Assembly: GCF_029784165.1 (NCBI RefSeq)
Contig: NC_073696.1
Coordinates: forward strand, 266,382,760-266,446,759
Length of the DNA: 64,000 bases
Direction: 5' to 3'
Source of the DNA: Wyeomyia smithii
Lineage: Eukaryota > Arthropoda > Insecta > Diptera > Culicidae
Part shown: positions 1-13,620 of the stretch, piece after piece
Layout: every line of letters starts with the position of its first letter
How positions within the stretch are numbered: position 1 is the first letter of the stretch
Notes under the pieces: model-generated
What the model was told of the DNA's origin: nothing
What the model saw: the letters and a program-made list of their open reading frames with translations, nothing else
Database searches by the model: none
Program-made: the position numbers and the translations under genes

Positions 1-1270
1 GAATGTATTTAGTAGCATCGTTGAAGCTCTCAGCATGCGATGTGAAGCGCGAAAAAGTATCGTGGATAGCAATTTCGGAGAGTCTATTTCGCCATTAAAA
101 TCTTAGCAACGAATAATGCCTGCTGTGTCTTTCGGCGACGTTCAAGCGTATCAAGTCCTAACAAACGACAGCGATCTAGATACGGTGGAAGATTAACTGG
201 ATCACGCCAGGGTGAATCTCTCAAAGCCAAACGGATTAATCTTCCCTGCACACGTTCTAATCTGAGATTCTAAGACAGCTGATGCGGGGTCCGAACCACG
301 TTTGCATTTTCCAGTATGGGACGCACTAAAGAGCAATACAACGCTTTAAAGCAATAGGGATTCTTGAAATCTCGTCCAATTTAGGCGATGAAACCATGTT
401 GTCTAGTGGCTTTAGAAACGATCGTTGTGTGGTGTCTTTCAAAAGTCAATCTTTGGTCCATGATAACGCCAAGATCGTTTACGTGATCGACTCTGTTTAG
501 CACCATTCCGTCAATTGCGTACGTAAAAATTATCGGTGATTGAATCCGGTGAAATGTAATCACTTCACATTTTGCCGTGCTCAGTGTCAAGGTATTTAGT
601 TTACACCACGTCACGAAGCAGTCCAGTAGGGACTGTAAACGCTAATAATCTTCAATATTACGAATCGCCCAATAAATTTTCAGATCATCGGCGTAAACAA
701 GTCTGCAACCAATGCCTAGAGCGCTAGCCGTGTCGTTGAAAAAGATGATGAAAAGTAGTGGCCCAAGATTACTACCTTGCGGTACACCAGATTTGTTCGT
801 GAAGGAAGTAGAGACAGTAGCGCCGAGCTTAACCTGCAACGTTCTATCGCACAGAAATGATTCCAACTACTTGACGAAACGTGACGATGCTCCCAATCGC
901 GATATTTTTTTCCACAGTATATGGTCGATGCGATCAAAAGCTGCTTTTAGGTCGGTTTAAATAACATCGACTTGCGCTTTGCGTTGAATTTCAGCGATAC
1001 AGTTTAATGTGAAGTCCATGAGGTTCGTTGCTAGTTTCTTATATTTTGACGTTCACCACTCTTGAAGACTGGAAACATATAGATGGTTTAAAGCTGATGA
1101 TATGCTGTCAAATTTATCGTACAACATCGCATTTGAAGGTGCTATATGGGAGGCGGCCATGTAGAGGAGTGGCACCACCATTACGAAGTCTCATATGCTC
1201 CTAGACTTTGAGGACAATATCGACATCATTGGAATTACCCGTAGGAGCGTTTGGGAAAAAATCATATTTC
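1..1270 (-). pseudogene. Decayed Jockey/CR1-like LINE reverse transcriptase, 3' half, running off the window edge
   Basis: Read on the minus strand, this is the RT and post-RT region of a non-LTR retrotransposon ORF2, which would copy element RNA into DNA at the nuclear target. The segments in order are the motif GNVFPVFKSGE near 1,060, TDLKAAFDRIDH near 930 with a stop just before it, SGVPQGSNLGPLLF and YADD at 866-640, NDLGVIMDQ near 460, and a post-RT segment at 300-100 that includes PPYLDRCRLLGLDTLERRR. Several stops and frameshifts break it, so it is inactive. The segment upstream of about 1,270 is not recognisable. The C-terminus continues past base 1. The same family recurs at 47.2-48.8 kb. 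The motifs make the RT call firm; the exact clade (Jockey versus CR1) is uncertain. Confidence 0.85.
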
Positions 1271-1825
1271 GTCCCCTTTCCGATTTCTTTTTTTACACTC
1301 CAGTAGCGAAGCACCCTTAGAAGCGTAGTTCTACGTCAAAATAACAGTTTTTAATTCAATTGAAATCGGATATAATGCTGATCGCACTTCTGTGATATCC
1401 CGAGAATAAGGTACTCTAACACTACAGCGGATAGCTGTTATCACATTTGAAATTAGACGGCCGGCTGAAATTTTGATTGCCAGGAGGAAATTACCAACCG
1501 TCTCACCACCCGCTAGTAGGATGATTGGTTTGAGCAAAAGCAGAAACTACCAGAGGCCAAACCCGTTTTGTTGCTGGCTCCATCTTTTTATTAAGTTTTG
1601 TTTCTTCCAGTTTCGCTAGACGTAATGAATCGCATGTCATGCTGGTAGCCAACGGAAAATAACCGATGAAGCTATGCGTATCGTAAAGCGTCTTAGAACG
1701 ACAAGCTATTTCTTCTCCTCGTGTGGGGTGGAAGTCTAAAGCTCAAAATGAAGCGCACTCTCAGTAACGCGACAGTTAATTACGCTGCTGCGTGTTGAAA
1801 AAGAACATATTCTTTTTGAGTATAA
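1271..1825. other. No recognisable gene
   Basis: About 550 bases between the LINE remnant and the first inverted-repeat element. Short open frames are present but show no motif or coding-like composition. Confidence 0.5.
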
Positions 1826-3910
1826 CACTGCACAATGATCCAAAAGCCGAATTTAGGGGAAAACTTGGAAATAGGGTGACCACAAAACACAGCTTTTCAA
1901 TGTATTTTATCAATTTTTTATTTTTTTGGATCAAATTAAAGGTGTTTTTTTCTAGTTTTGAAAAAAAAACATTAAAAATATAAATCTACAGGCAAACATC
2001 GATATAAGGTACATTTCGAAATTTGATTTGTACTTTATATCGAATTGTACCTTATATCGAATCATGAAACATTTTCAACAATAGGGCTTCAAACACTTTA
2101 TTTTGTTGTTGTCTACGTATAGTTTATTTTGGAAATAGTATCCAACTATAAGTGTGAACCGACTTGTTTTAAATACAATTCAAATTATATTTTTTTTTGC
2201 TTTTTTGGAGACTTTCAGCCGCGTCCAAAAAGAGGTAGTCTAGAGCATAAAAAATTGAAAAAAAATCAAGCCGTTATGTTTTTATTACTAGTTTTTATTT
2301 AACATTTATTTACAAACATACACATTTTTGTATCGAAAATACTTCTTTTTTTCTTGTTGTTGTTTTTTTTTAATTTTTGGTTCAATGAATAAGAACCATG
2401 AATATCTGCTTACGGCTTGAGACCTTTTTCAATTATTTCTCCGTTCCTTAGGATTTGGAAACTTGCATTTTCCTCGTTGAATTTTAAAATGACCGTTTGA
2501 ACTAACTTTTCATTACACATAAAAGTGGCCCAGAAATGCACATTGCATAGTGGTTTAAAACGTGAAAAACGTGATCGTCAACCTTTTGAGTGTAAAAATG
2601 CCATTTAAATGCTATAGTGTATTTGGCAAATTTTGTTTATATCTTAAGGAGAAACTTTTGATGCAAATAGATTCTTAATTAATATGCCTAAAAGTGAGAT
2701 GATAATTTTATTTATTCTATTACTTATCAAATCAAAGTGAAATTTTAGCAAAGTTGTAGGTAACTTCGTGTAGAAAAACTTTGCTGAAGACACTTTGGTT
2801 CAATCTCATGAAATAAGACCATATACAGGTAGTTTCATCAACGCACATTCTCAAAATGTCTTAAAAAAAAAAACAAATACCAATAAACTTTTTAGGGTGT
2901 GATTTAAGAGGCCTACTATGTCCTAGACATTTTTTCATATTTGAGAAATACATTATTTTGCCGAACATACTTTAAGCATATTTTCAACTTTTTCCTAGGT
3001 TCTATGACGTTTTTGATAAAAATGCTCTTTTCTAAATCAAAACTTGGTTCAGCTGAGAGAGTGTTCAAGTGCGGTTTATGAAAGAAAAACTGGGTTTGGA
3101 ACATTTTTTGAGCATTGTATTTCAAATTTCACACAGATTGTTCAGGGGTCAAACTTCAAGTTAATTTTTTATATCAGCTCCCCCGTTCCCATCCACACTA
3201 TATCATGTTTTCTAGGCAAAATTAAATTTTTGTACGTTTTTTTCAAACTTCCGCAGAGTGAAACGTAATTTATGGACACTCCCTAAATAATCAATAGTAA
3301 GCAGAAACGTTGACAAGATAACCAGTATGTTGTTTATAGAAGTTTTCTTACCAATTTCGGAGTTATTTATAACATAATATAAATATGTACCTTATATCGA
3401 GGTAAAATGTACCTTATATCGAGTGATATCGAGTGATTGAACCAATATAAAAAAATAGTTTAAACTTTAAACAATAAAATATTCCTAAAAATTTCTTCAT
3501 ATACAAAGTCAAATGTGCCCTTCAAATTGACACCTAGAGATATTTTTATGTTTGCCCTAAAAAAATCGATAAACATATGATTTTTTGATGAAAAACATTA
3601 ATAAATTTGAGTAGAATTGAGATATTTACGATGTCAGAATTACAAAGTGTTTCTCCCTAAAAGCCTTTGAAAAATGATCAAAATCAATTTTAATTTGCAA
3701 ATTTGAATTTAAAAGTTAGAGTGAAAAATGTGATTTGCAATCTAAATCGATTATTTTCAAAGATCAAAAAGTAAGATACTTAATTTATTCGAAAATTTGG
3801 GTCACCCTATGTAACAACTTTGTAGAAGAAAGTTTTTCTCTAAAATATTGCTATCGTCCTCTAAATCCAAATTTCCCTTAAAATTCTATTTCCGGACTAT
3901 TATGCACTGG
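1826..3910. mobile_element. Non-coding 2.1-kb element with imperfect terminal inverted repeats
   Basis: The left end (1826-1872, starting CACTGCACAATGATCC) is an imperfect inverted copy of the right end (3865-3910, whose complement starts CCAGTGCATAATAGTCC). Both ends also carry ATAGGGTGACC on the inner side, near 1,872 and 3,805. The interior is AT-rich with no credible coding frame. Two clusters of the motif ACCTTATATCGA lie inside it, at 1,998-2,065 and 3,385-3,430. Long inverted ends without a transposase suggest a non-autonomous DNA element. I could not define a target-site duplication. The element boundaries are inferred from the repeats. Confidence 0.5.
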
Positions 3911-4246
3911 TCAACACAGGTGCACTCCAATAGCTCTAACCGGAAAAAATAACAGATTATATTGTGCGGGCGAGTTTGACTGTAGATGGTACCAATAATT
4001 GAGTTTCGACTTAGCAGTCATTAATCTCAGTATTTAGAACGAAGGCACCAACAAGTACTGAAACGTAATTACTTCGTTACTAAGCCGAAACCCGATGATT
4101 GAAAGATTATAGCTATTCAACCTTTCCTGTGAATTTTTGTGTCCCTAGCCACTAACTTTTTTTCAGAGACTTAAATGAGTTTTTCAATTCCTAGAAATGG
4201 TTGAATAGCTACAATCTTTCATTTTTTCCGGTTGTTTTGTCAACCA
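3905..4246. mobile_element. MITE-like element, ends CACTGGT
   Basis: The left end near 3,905 reads CACTGGTCAACACAG, and the right end near 4,240 is an approximate inverted copy (ACACTGGTTGACAAAAC on the complement). Inside is a second inverted pair: GAAAGATTATAGCTATTCAACC near 4,100 faces GGTTGAATAGCTACAATCTTTC near 4,200, giving a hairpin. A related fragment is at 29,376-29,500. There is no coding capacity. Confidence 0.5.
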
Positions 4247-7200
4247 GTGTAAGTGAATCGTCTTGTAATTTTTATATAAAAACACTTGTTTGTTTTTTGG
4301 TTGTTTATTTTTCGTAGCAGGTGCGATGTTGACCCTAGCGTTTAAGGCGATAAATCAATTAAATTACCGTTTAAAGGAAGATAATGTTTTTAACTTGGAC
4401 AATTATATGGACTCGGTCGGATAAAGTTGAGACGTTCCAACAGTTTGTGTAAATAGTACAATAGTACAATAGTTCGCATAACTCAATTACAATTCTTTTT
4501 ATTTGGGACGTGGATAACATTCTAATCGATTACTGGAAGAAAAAAGGAAACCTTTGGAAAACTAACCGACTTGTAAGGATTTGAACTTTAAAAGTCTGTA
4601 GTTAAAAATTTACTAATTTATTGTGAGTTTAGAAAATTGTTCCTACTGTTGAAAATTCTCAATTTGCTGAGTCGAACAAAAAATGGTTGATTAAATTTAA
4701 CAAAATCAGAATATATCAAAAATATTAGAAGCGATACTATATATTTTACTAGTTGCATAAGTTTTTCTACCGACAAAACGCACCCATCCCGAGGACTCCA
4801 GTGTGGTTGAAAATCGATCCTTCGAAAAATCACCTCGGATATGTTCCTGTCAAGACAGAACACCCGAAAGGTCACAGCTAATTTTTCACCGCACCTGCAC
4901 TGGCCGCATACAAGTGCACATCCTGGCAGAGAGAGCCCACTGCGGCACAAACCGACTTCCAGGCACACGGTCGTCGATCGGCAAAACTTGAAAACCGGCA
5001 TCCCCTTGAACTTCGAAGCGATGAAAAATTTGTCCTGTCAAACGTGCGGGTAGCCAACAGCCGCCGCCGCCGACGTCACCGAAGAGCTGCGCAAACGTGA
5101 AAAATTGGTTTATCTTGAAAAATTCGTTCACCTTTTGTGTGCCCGCACGAAGCTGTCGATATTACACTTTCTTTTCGGTTTCCATTTCGACTCGGACCCC
5201 AGACACGGGGGCCGAGCCCAGACAGGGTGCAGCTCGCATGATAAATCGCAGGGATTTTGTTCCCATTCTCTTCGGTTGGGTATCGAACTTTGCGCGTCGA
5301 ATGAACAGTTCGATTATCATTTTTTTCCCTCTTCGCTTGAGTGCTGCAGGCCTTCGGTATTAGCTGGCAAATGATGTCGGGCTGCATAAATTGAATCATT
5401 TTTCTCCCTTTGATCAAGTTGAGATGAGGTCATATTTGAGGCATTAATTTTCCATTCCCAGTCGTTTGACAATTTGCGTGTAAAAAATACCATCCTAGCA
5501 ATTGATGAGTTCATCACCTAGCAGCAGAACAAGAATTCAAAGCTGAGCGAGTGGCGAAGCTCAGATCAGATAAAGGCAAAAGCCAGCCGGTATTAGTTCG
5601 GAGGGAAGTCAAATTCTTCTGCCATGTGTTCTGTCGTGTTCGGTTTCTGATTAATTGGTGCGCGAAGATTTACGAGCTTGGAAACGAACGCGAACCTCCG
5701 CTTCGATCGGTATTCGGTTGGGCGGCTATCACTTTAAGTTGTGAAAAGATATTTTAAATATTTTTCAATTATCCAAATTTTCAGTTTGCTGAAACAAATA
5801 AAATAAACCTAAATTTATTTATTTTATTTCGTTCAATTATTTTTCACGGATGAAATCAATAAATTTATTGCTTCGTTTCCTGCAATCCGTGTCAATATTA
5901 ACTCAAACCGTATCGTTTCGTTCGTTTAACGCCAACCTCGCTAATTGCCGACTGTAAATTGGTTGCACTTATTGGCGGAAGTGTCCCTCTGTTGACGTGC
6001 AACTGGCCATTAAAGGCTAACCGCCTTGTGAGGCCATCAAGTACCGAAAGAATCCATCTCTGGCGCATGAGCCGCCACCGCTCTAATTCCTTCTAGTTGA
6101 TGATAAATTAACCACAATTTCCAGTTGTCCACCGATGCGAGGCCGTTGTCAATTCTCGCGCCTCGTCATTACGCACCCCCACACACGGGCCACAGTCACA
6201 GTGAGGCAGTGGGGATCGAGCGGTGCTATAAATCTCCAAGATAAACCTACTCTCATGGCGTCCGGCGCGGTCGGCTCATCCCGTACACACGAATGACCAC
6301 TAATTGGTGGGAATTAATACCGATTAAAGAAATCAAACCGATCTCATCGTGTTTGCGGTACCATCCGCCGCCGACAGTTGCATCGCGTAGAGATAAAAAG
6401 CCATTTCTCTAGCATCGGAAGACGAGTGCCACCACGTAAATTGAACATATTATGGCGGTCTCGAAATTAGCCATTTACCAGGCCAAATGAGCAAGCAATC
6501 GGCACAACCACAAACCGTGAAATGGTTGCAATCGATATCATTCGAAAGCCTTGTCGCCACCGGCTGGACGGATGCCCGGCCAAGGCTGTCGGAACATTCC
6601 ACCGAATGCGCACAATTCGCAAAGTGTCAATATCATCGTCGTTCACAGGTCCCTTGCCTGCAAATGCCGCAGCGTCAGCCAGTTGCAGTTCTCTCGGTAC
6701 AGTCGCTCGAACAGAAAATGATAAAACCCGATTAAATTACCCGCAGCTTCGGCTCAGAATCCACCGTCCAACACATAAAGGGCCCGGGAGATAGAGAAGA
6801 CGATACAATATAATCGACCGTAACATTATCGTTTTCTGTTTATGAAGCGTGTTATACACACAATATTCTAGTCTGACGCAGGCGGAATCGGAGCGCAGTC
6901 CACAATATCGCACCACGTGAGACCCGGAACGGCAGCACCGAAATGTTCCGCGTGGTGGCCAGCGAGCGAGAGCGCGCGCGGGTTTGTAAGTATCGATATC
7001 TGCTGCTGTTTGCTGTTGCACCCGTCCCGGGGACCCGCTTATAAGGTATCCGCCTGTAGAATTTCTAGTGGCCGGCTGTGGTCGCCACGTCGTCGTTGTC
7101 GTCACCATCGTCGTCGTAGGTCGGGTGTTCTAGAATCCGAATCGGTCGGCCGTTTCGAGGCCAAACAATGCGATCGAAACCGCAAACCCGGCGAATGTCG

Positions 7201-9240
7201 CCGTTCGCCGGCGTTGTTGTTGTCAGTAGGAAGGGGGGTGAAAATGCACCCGGGGAGGTGATGAAAATGGAACACAACAATGCACATCGATGCTGATGAC
7301 GACGGTGACGCTGAATGTTGATAATAGGTGCCAAGCTGACCGGAACTGTTCGAAATCTGATACGGATATATGCGTGTTCGTCTGCGATATCTCCGGGTGA
7401 GAACGGTTTTATCGGATCAGTGCTGGCCGAGTGTGTGCAGTACTTTGAATAGAACTTTAGTTTTATTCGCAGTGTGTTACGCGTTATTGTTTGATAAGAT
7501 TGCACATTTATATGCAACTAATATGTGGTAATAAAATTTAAGAAATTTTCTCAACTAGATTGCTCGTAATGTAGTTATAAATTATGAGTATCCACCACAG
7601 CCTTATATATATTAGTCTGCTTTGTATGATCTCTTATTGTGAAGATGTTAAGTTAAGTGCTAGTAACAATAATTTATGCCCATTTTCTATACAATATTTA
7701 TATATTACTTTTTTTATTTCAAGGTTAATTCCTAGAATTCAAAAAGTATGTAACTATTCTATGAAGGAAATCAAATAACACAAATACTAGAGGAGTTCGG
7801 TAGCCAAAATAAATTAAAGTCGAACTACAGACACAATTCAGAAAAGTAGAGAAATCTGACTCATGGAAAACCCAATCTTGTCCAAAAAGTGTTCTTTATT
7901 AATAATAATGAGAGAAACTGGACCCAGTGATTATTCCTCAAAATCAAATCATATGTTGTAGAAAGTTTTAAACTAACATATTTAGTTTCGAGTTGAAATC
8001 AACGAACATACGTTTGAACGACTAACTCGTTATATCAGTATCGCACGTAAATATACACTTGTTTACATGCACAAAAAAGAAGCATTGGTAACCATATAAT
8101 ATTTTCTGTTGCATTATTTTCACATGCAATGTAAATGAATAAATTGTAAATATAAATGCATGTATATATTAATAGCTACAAGTGTACATTAATACTAATC
8201 ATACAAATTGCTCAACCCGAAAATGAAAGATAATGTTATTTATAGTATTTTGTAGTACATTTGGACTGTCAAAAAAATTGTTCACAGGTTGTCCAAACGT
8301 GATTTATGGAAAAATGACTTTTTCAAACTATGAAACCACAATTTTGCACTTTTTGCTATTCCGTTCGATTCCCATATGTTTCCATATATTTTTTTATTTT
8401 TGTATGATTAATTTTGAATATGTTACATGGTTAGATTTAGCATTGCATCCAGTTATTTGACTCACAGAGTCCAGGAAACCTCGCAAAAAAGGGAGTTTTT
8501 CTCACAATTGCTAAATAAACCCCTTTAAAACACATACAAAAATAATTTAAGTCATGAACTGAAATTTTTACTGAAAAGCGGGATCCATGACGATAAATAA
8601 CATAAAAACCCAAATTAATCCACCTAGCGGTGAGACCCAGCCTTTCTCATTCAAACTTAATATATGTTAAAATAGATTTACACGATTTAAGAGAAAAAAT
8701 ACTCCTTGAAAATTTCCGCTGGTTTCATTTTTCACTTTAAATAAGGAATTTCGGATAGCCAACAGCACATTTATACCAAACATTCACACACACATATGAG
8801 CATACATTAAAACATACATATGCAAATACCATGAAATAAATATGTTTCAAATACATCACGTGAAAAATCCAGATGACTACTTCTGGTTGCCGGATTACAT
8901 CCTAGAATGGCCAAATTTTGCCTAATCCGGATATTTCAATGGCGAAGATGCCGACTTTCAGTTTCTGGAAAACAAATTAAGATGACCAAATATCATCTAA
9001 TATGAGTATTGCGGAAGCGTTACACCCAGAGACCAGAAATCAACTTGGGACGCCAATTTAAATTTATCCGGGGCCCGCAAGCCGGAAGTAAACTCCATAT
9101 TTCACTTTGAAATCCGATTTTGCAGCTTCCGGATTAAGGAAAACATCCTTAAGTTGTCAAATACAATTTAATGAAGGTATATCCACTCTTTGGGTACTAG
9201 AATATTGATGTTGTATATAGAGTAATAATTTAGGTGTAGT
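4247..9240. other. Region without a recognisable gene
   Basis: The first 500 bases are AT-rich. From about 4,760 to 7,500 the composition is more even, with GC-rich stretches and little sign of known transposons. This part could be single-copy regulatory DNA. It contains many overlapping open frames on both strands (4.6-5.4 kb and 6.5-7.5 kb), but they overlap each other, start inside repeats of simple codons and show no motif, so I do not call them. From 7.5 to 9.24 kb the DNA is AT-rich. It has CCGGAT/ATCCGG-type dispersed repeat sequence near 8,870-9,150 and a CACCTAGCGGTG segment near 8,620 that looks repetitive. Confidence 0.5.
6200..6290 (+). promoter_or_regulatory. Candidate TATA-type core promoter
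   Basis: A TATAAAT box at 6227-6233 sits 28 bases upstream of a TCATGG initiator-like A at 6255, in GC-rich DNA. The spacing matches RNA polymerase II TATA promoters. No downstream exon could be identified, so this is a candidate only. Confidence 0.25.
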
Positions 9241-9249
9241 ATGTGATAT

Positions 9250-12190
9250 TTTTTTTTTTTTATTTATTTCGTCAAGCAAATGTAGACTACAGTTATAATA
9301 ATACAATGTTTTCTTATATTCTATACATTATTTCCAGTAGTTAGTCGTTTTTTTTTTTTAATTGATTTCTGCCCATGGTGATGTCGATATTTTCGCAGTG
9401 CTGATTATAGTGACGCATCATGCGATTTATTGGGCCATTTTTTGAGTAGTTTGTTCTGTGAGAATTTTCCGAAAATATTTTACGATTTCTTAATTGACGA
9501 CTGGGTGCATAAAAATTTAGTTGTGATAATAATTGAGTAGATTCCACGCGTTGAGAAATAATGTCATTGATAAAATAAAGCATTGAAAGATCGCGGCGTT
9601 CTTTAAGAGCTTGTATGTCTATAAGCATGCAGCGTGCTTCATATGATGGTAAGGGAAATGATGTCCAATTTAGCTTACGAAGCGCGTACAAAAGAAATTG
9701 TTTTTGGACAGATTCAATGCGTGTGGCAATATAGGGATTCCATACAATGCTACAATATTCCAGAATAGGTCGGACGTATGTAATATATAATAGTTTGATT
9801 GTATATGGGTCTTTAAAATTGTGGCCGATGCGTTTTAAAAAGCCCAGCACACTATTTGCTTTGTTGATAATTGTATAATATTGTTCTATGAATGTAAGTT
9901 TGGAGTCTAAGACTACGCCTAGGTTCCTTACGATTTTGCATTTTTCTACTGGTTGGTTTCCTCAGAAAATGTTTGTAGGTGGTGTTACTGTTTTTCTGCT
10001 AAAGGCTATTGAATTACATTTTTTAATGTTGAGTTGTAATAGGCTTTTGTTGCACCAAGTGTAGAATACATTAATTTCATTCTGGAATATTTCAAAGTCT
10101 TCTGCATTGGTTATTTCTATAAAGAGCTTCATGTCATCAGCATATACAAGCACATGTATTGACTTAAGAAGAAAGGAAATGTCATTTACGTATAATATAA
10201 GAAGAAGAGGGCCCAGGTGGGAACCTTGAGGAACCCCAGAAGTTACTTCTATTGGGTTTGAAAAGGAATTTTGAAAGCGGACTATTTGTGTTCGTTTTGT
10301 TAAGTATGACTGCAGCCATTCCAAAAATTTTGTTTCAGTTCCGTATTTTTCGAGCTTGAAGAGTAATAATGGTATGTCGATTCTGTCAAATGCCTTGCTA
10401 AAGTCCGTATAAAGAGCTTCTACGTGGTTACCGTTGTCCATTACAGTCAGAGTGAAAGTTATGAATTCCAAAAGATTTGTGGTAGTTGATCGGCCTTTGT
10501 AAAAGCCGTGCTGTTGAGTTGTAATTTGGTGTTTTACTTGTTGAAAGATTTTTTCATTAATTATTGATTCGAATAATTTTGGAATGCATGAAATAATGGC
10601 AATTCCACGATAATTACGAATGTCAGATTTAGCGCCAGATTTGAAAATTGGCACTAAATATGAAGTTTTCCAGAGTTCTGGGAAAATTCCATTCTTCAGG
10701 GACATGTTAAAAAGGTTTTGTAAGGGTGTAGATAGTTCTTCTGCCAAATTTTTAAGAAAAATTGGAGCTATTCTGTCAGGTCCAGGACCTTTCGTAGCGT
10801 ATAAATTTTTAAGTGCGTTTTGAATTTCGAATTCAGATATTTGATTGACAGATAAAGAATTCGAAAATTCAGGAAAATACGAGAAGTATTCGCGGTCGCG
10901 ATCTGTTTCTTCATATATGGTGTAAATTTCTTGAAAAAAAGAGGCAAATAGACTACACATTTCATTACTAGTTTGTCCTACATTACTGTCAAGATGCATT
11001 CGTGATGGAAAGTTGTTACTTTTTAGTTTGGTTTTTACGTAATTAAAGAAGTTCTTAGGGCAAGACTTGATTTGATGTTCGATTTTACGACTATGTTCTT
11101 CATGTGCAATTTTAATGGCTGCGTCAAGTTGACAGCAAATTTCTTGGTAATTTTGAAGATTTTCGCTATTGTTGTCTTTTTTGTATATTTTATGTGCTTT
11201 TTGTTTTCTATTTTTTAGGTTCTTCAATTGTGGATTAAACCACACTGGATATTTGTTGGTGTTCATTCGTCTTCTTTTTTTTAGAGGTACACTTTCTGAT
11301 ATAATTTGATTAATTATTTCATAAAATTTTGTTACTTCTTCGTTGACATTTCCTTCTTTACAAATTATACTACGCCAATTTATTATGCGAAGTCTACGTT
11401 TGACTTGTTCGAAGTCAGTTTTGTGATATTCCGGTACATCCTCGTACTCGCAGTCGCTGGGGTACGTAGTGTTATTCATTACTATTGAATATTCAATTGC
11501 TGTGTGGAATACTTCATTTTTCCAGATGGGAGTCAATGATGCATCTACACAGAAGTCTTCAGTGCAGTTTGTGAATAATAGGTCTAAATAAGCATGTTGT
11601 TTGTTTTTGACATGATTGATTTGATAAAGACCGAGTTCTGAGGATTTGCCAAAAAGATACTGCAGTGTTTCGTTTTCGCCTACGACTGGGAGTAAGATAG
11701 ATTCATTTTCAATGTCTACAATAAAGTCTGCATTACGTTGGTTGAAGTCGCCATAGACATGCAGTTTTACTTCTGGTTTCATGTTAGACATAATAGATTC
11801 TAAAGTTTTGAAAAATAATTCATACGAATGTTTATGAGCATGTTCCGGTGGAAAGTACACGGAACAGAAGATATGTTCATTTATTGCTGAAATGCTCTGG
11901 CCCATACGTGTTCAAATTCTTTATATTTGTCGGATATTATTTCTTCAGAAGTAAAGTCTACATTAATGGCAATGAGGACTCCACCGCCTGACTTTTTTTG
12001 ACTGGTAGACAAATTCCGATCGTGCCGGAATACATTGTAATTGTTTCCAAATACTTCTTCGCTTCTTACGCTTTCGTCCCAGCTACTTTCAGTTCCTAAA
12101 ATTATTTTAAAAGATGACGACAATAGATTTTGTTGAATTTCTTTCATTTTGCTTGGGCTTTTCATGCGATTGAAATTCTGACAATAGAAC
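9250..12190 (-). pseudogene. CR1-like LINE ORF2 (endonuclease and reverse transcriptase), copy 1
   Basis: This encodes the apurinic-type endonuclease and reverse transcriptase of a non-LTR retrotransposon, which nicks target DNA and primes cDNA synthesis there. From the N-terminus (high coordinates) there is an endonuclease domain at 12,180-11,300 (YCQNFNRM start, ILGTESSWDE, KSGGGVLIAINVDF, VYGDFNQRN). The RT follows, with KGPGPDRIAPIFLKN, NYRGIAIISCIPKLFE, TDFSKAFDRIDIPLLLFKL, SGVPQGSHLGPLL and YADDMKLF. The post-RT region (VRPILEYCSIVWNP) ends near 9,341. There is no RNase H. Two lesions are visible: a frameshift near 11,885-11,905 inside the endonuclease and one TGA at 9962-9964. The minus-strand 3' end finishes in an A-rich tail near 9,250. 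ORF1 is missing, which fits 5' truncation. Copy 2 is at 36.2-39.5 kb. Confidence 0.88.
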
Positions 12191-13190
12191 TAATAGAATT
12201 TAACGTAATATTTGTGCTAAAGAAAAAGTGAAATGATAGAAATGACTTTCAATTGCAACATCAATCCCGAGCTGAGCCGCAAACATTGAAATAGTTCAAT
12301 ATCAAATTTAAATGATGTTGAGGCCACATATTTTGATCGTAGCTATAGTTTTAAACAGTCTCTGGGTTACGTATCTTTCTATAACTTTTAAACCACGTGT
12401 TTAAACATTATGAAATTCATTGTTTAAGGGTTCTGAAGCCCATTAAATTGAATTCAACTATGTTCATAGCTTCTGAGATATAGAAGCGATTTTCACATTT
12501 TGCCGCAGCGCCAAAACTGAAAGTTTGATTACAATGAAATTCAATAGTAACCTAAGCGGCAAATAGACCCTGGTGTCAAATACCAAGATAGGAAGAATCG
12601 GTCAGACCATCTCTGAGTGTTCGCTCCACCAGTCACGAAGGGCTTAATTAAGATTGTCGCGCACTCTACAAGTTCGAACAATTGTCATCCGATCAGGACT
12701 CCACTTCATCTCACAGCCCATCTACGCTAATTCTCTCACTCAAACGGAGAGATCTCACACGATGCTATCCGAACGTTCAGCAGCTTAAACCACAGGATCG
12801 TTAGCTCATCAAAGTCAGTACTCTTGAGACCAGGCAACGGTTAACATTCTTCATTGGCACCACGCACAGATCAAACCCGTATTATACAATTTAAAAATAA
12901 GTTAATATAGTGATTAATTTAGATTAAAATTAAAATTAAATTGTTTACTGCTCCAAACTTAATTACAATTAAACACTGAGAAAAATGGGTGCGAAAATAA
13001 AAAGTGCCCATACACACGTACACACCCGCACCCACAGACACATGTACACCTATACATGCATACATGCAGAAAATGCTCGGTTCGTCGAACTGTGTCGAAT
13101 AGTATATGACATTCAGCCATTGGGACCACTTTTATACCTTTGGTTTTTCCAGTGATTGCTATACCTTTCTAGGAGAAAGGCAAAAAGATC
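12191..13190. other. No recognisable gene
   Basis: AT-rich DNA with a CA/CACAC-rich stretch at 12,995-13,065 (interrupted acacac/catgcatac repeats) and short open frames only. Confidence 0.5.
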
Positions 13191-13620
13191 CTTGATATCT
13201 TATCGGGAAGCTGAGATATTGACATTTTTACATGTGATGGAAAACTTAGCATTTGTATAAAAATGCCACTAAAGCACAATATCTCCATAGCACTGTGTTT
13301 TATTCTGCCGTTTGTGCGATAAATTTTTAAATAGATATTCAATCAGATTGAAATAGACGCAATGTGTCTTCAACAAAGTTTACGGTTATCTCAAACCACG
13401 AAATGTTGTCGAAGACATCATGTTTCTTCCTCTTACATATTACGAGCAGCATAAAGTTTTCTATGAGAGGACACTAAAAATCACAGTTTCCATTCTAACT
13501 TTTTTCCTAGACTCTTCCAAATTTTGAACCTTCTACTAAGTTATCAGTCACGCAAAAATGCATACGTTTTCTGAACATTGTTATTTTTTATCTCCCAGCC
13601 CCCCGATAAGATATTAAGAA
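13191..13620. mobile_element. 430-bp MITE
   Basis: The ends at 13191-13225 and 13586-13620 are inverted copies around the core TATCTTATCGGG followed by GCTG(A/G)GA. There is no coding capacity. The length and structure are typical of miniature inverted-repeat elements. The superfamily is not clear from the ends, and no duplication was identified with confidence. Confidence 0.6.

Noticed and set aside
4618..5757. Several open frames on both strands (for example 4618-5001 minus, 5076-5417 minus, 5097-5374 plus)
   Set aside because: They overlap each other in conflicting frames, show no motif and look like chance frames in GC-moderate DNA.
6487..7517. Open frames up to 150 residues on both strands
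   Set aside because: They are mutually overlapping, rich in Arg/Thr/Asp from CGT/GAC runs, and have no domain signal.
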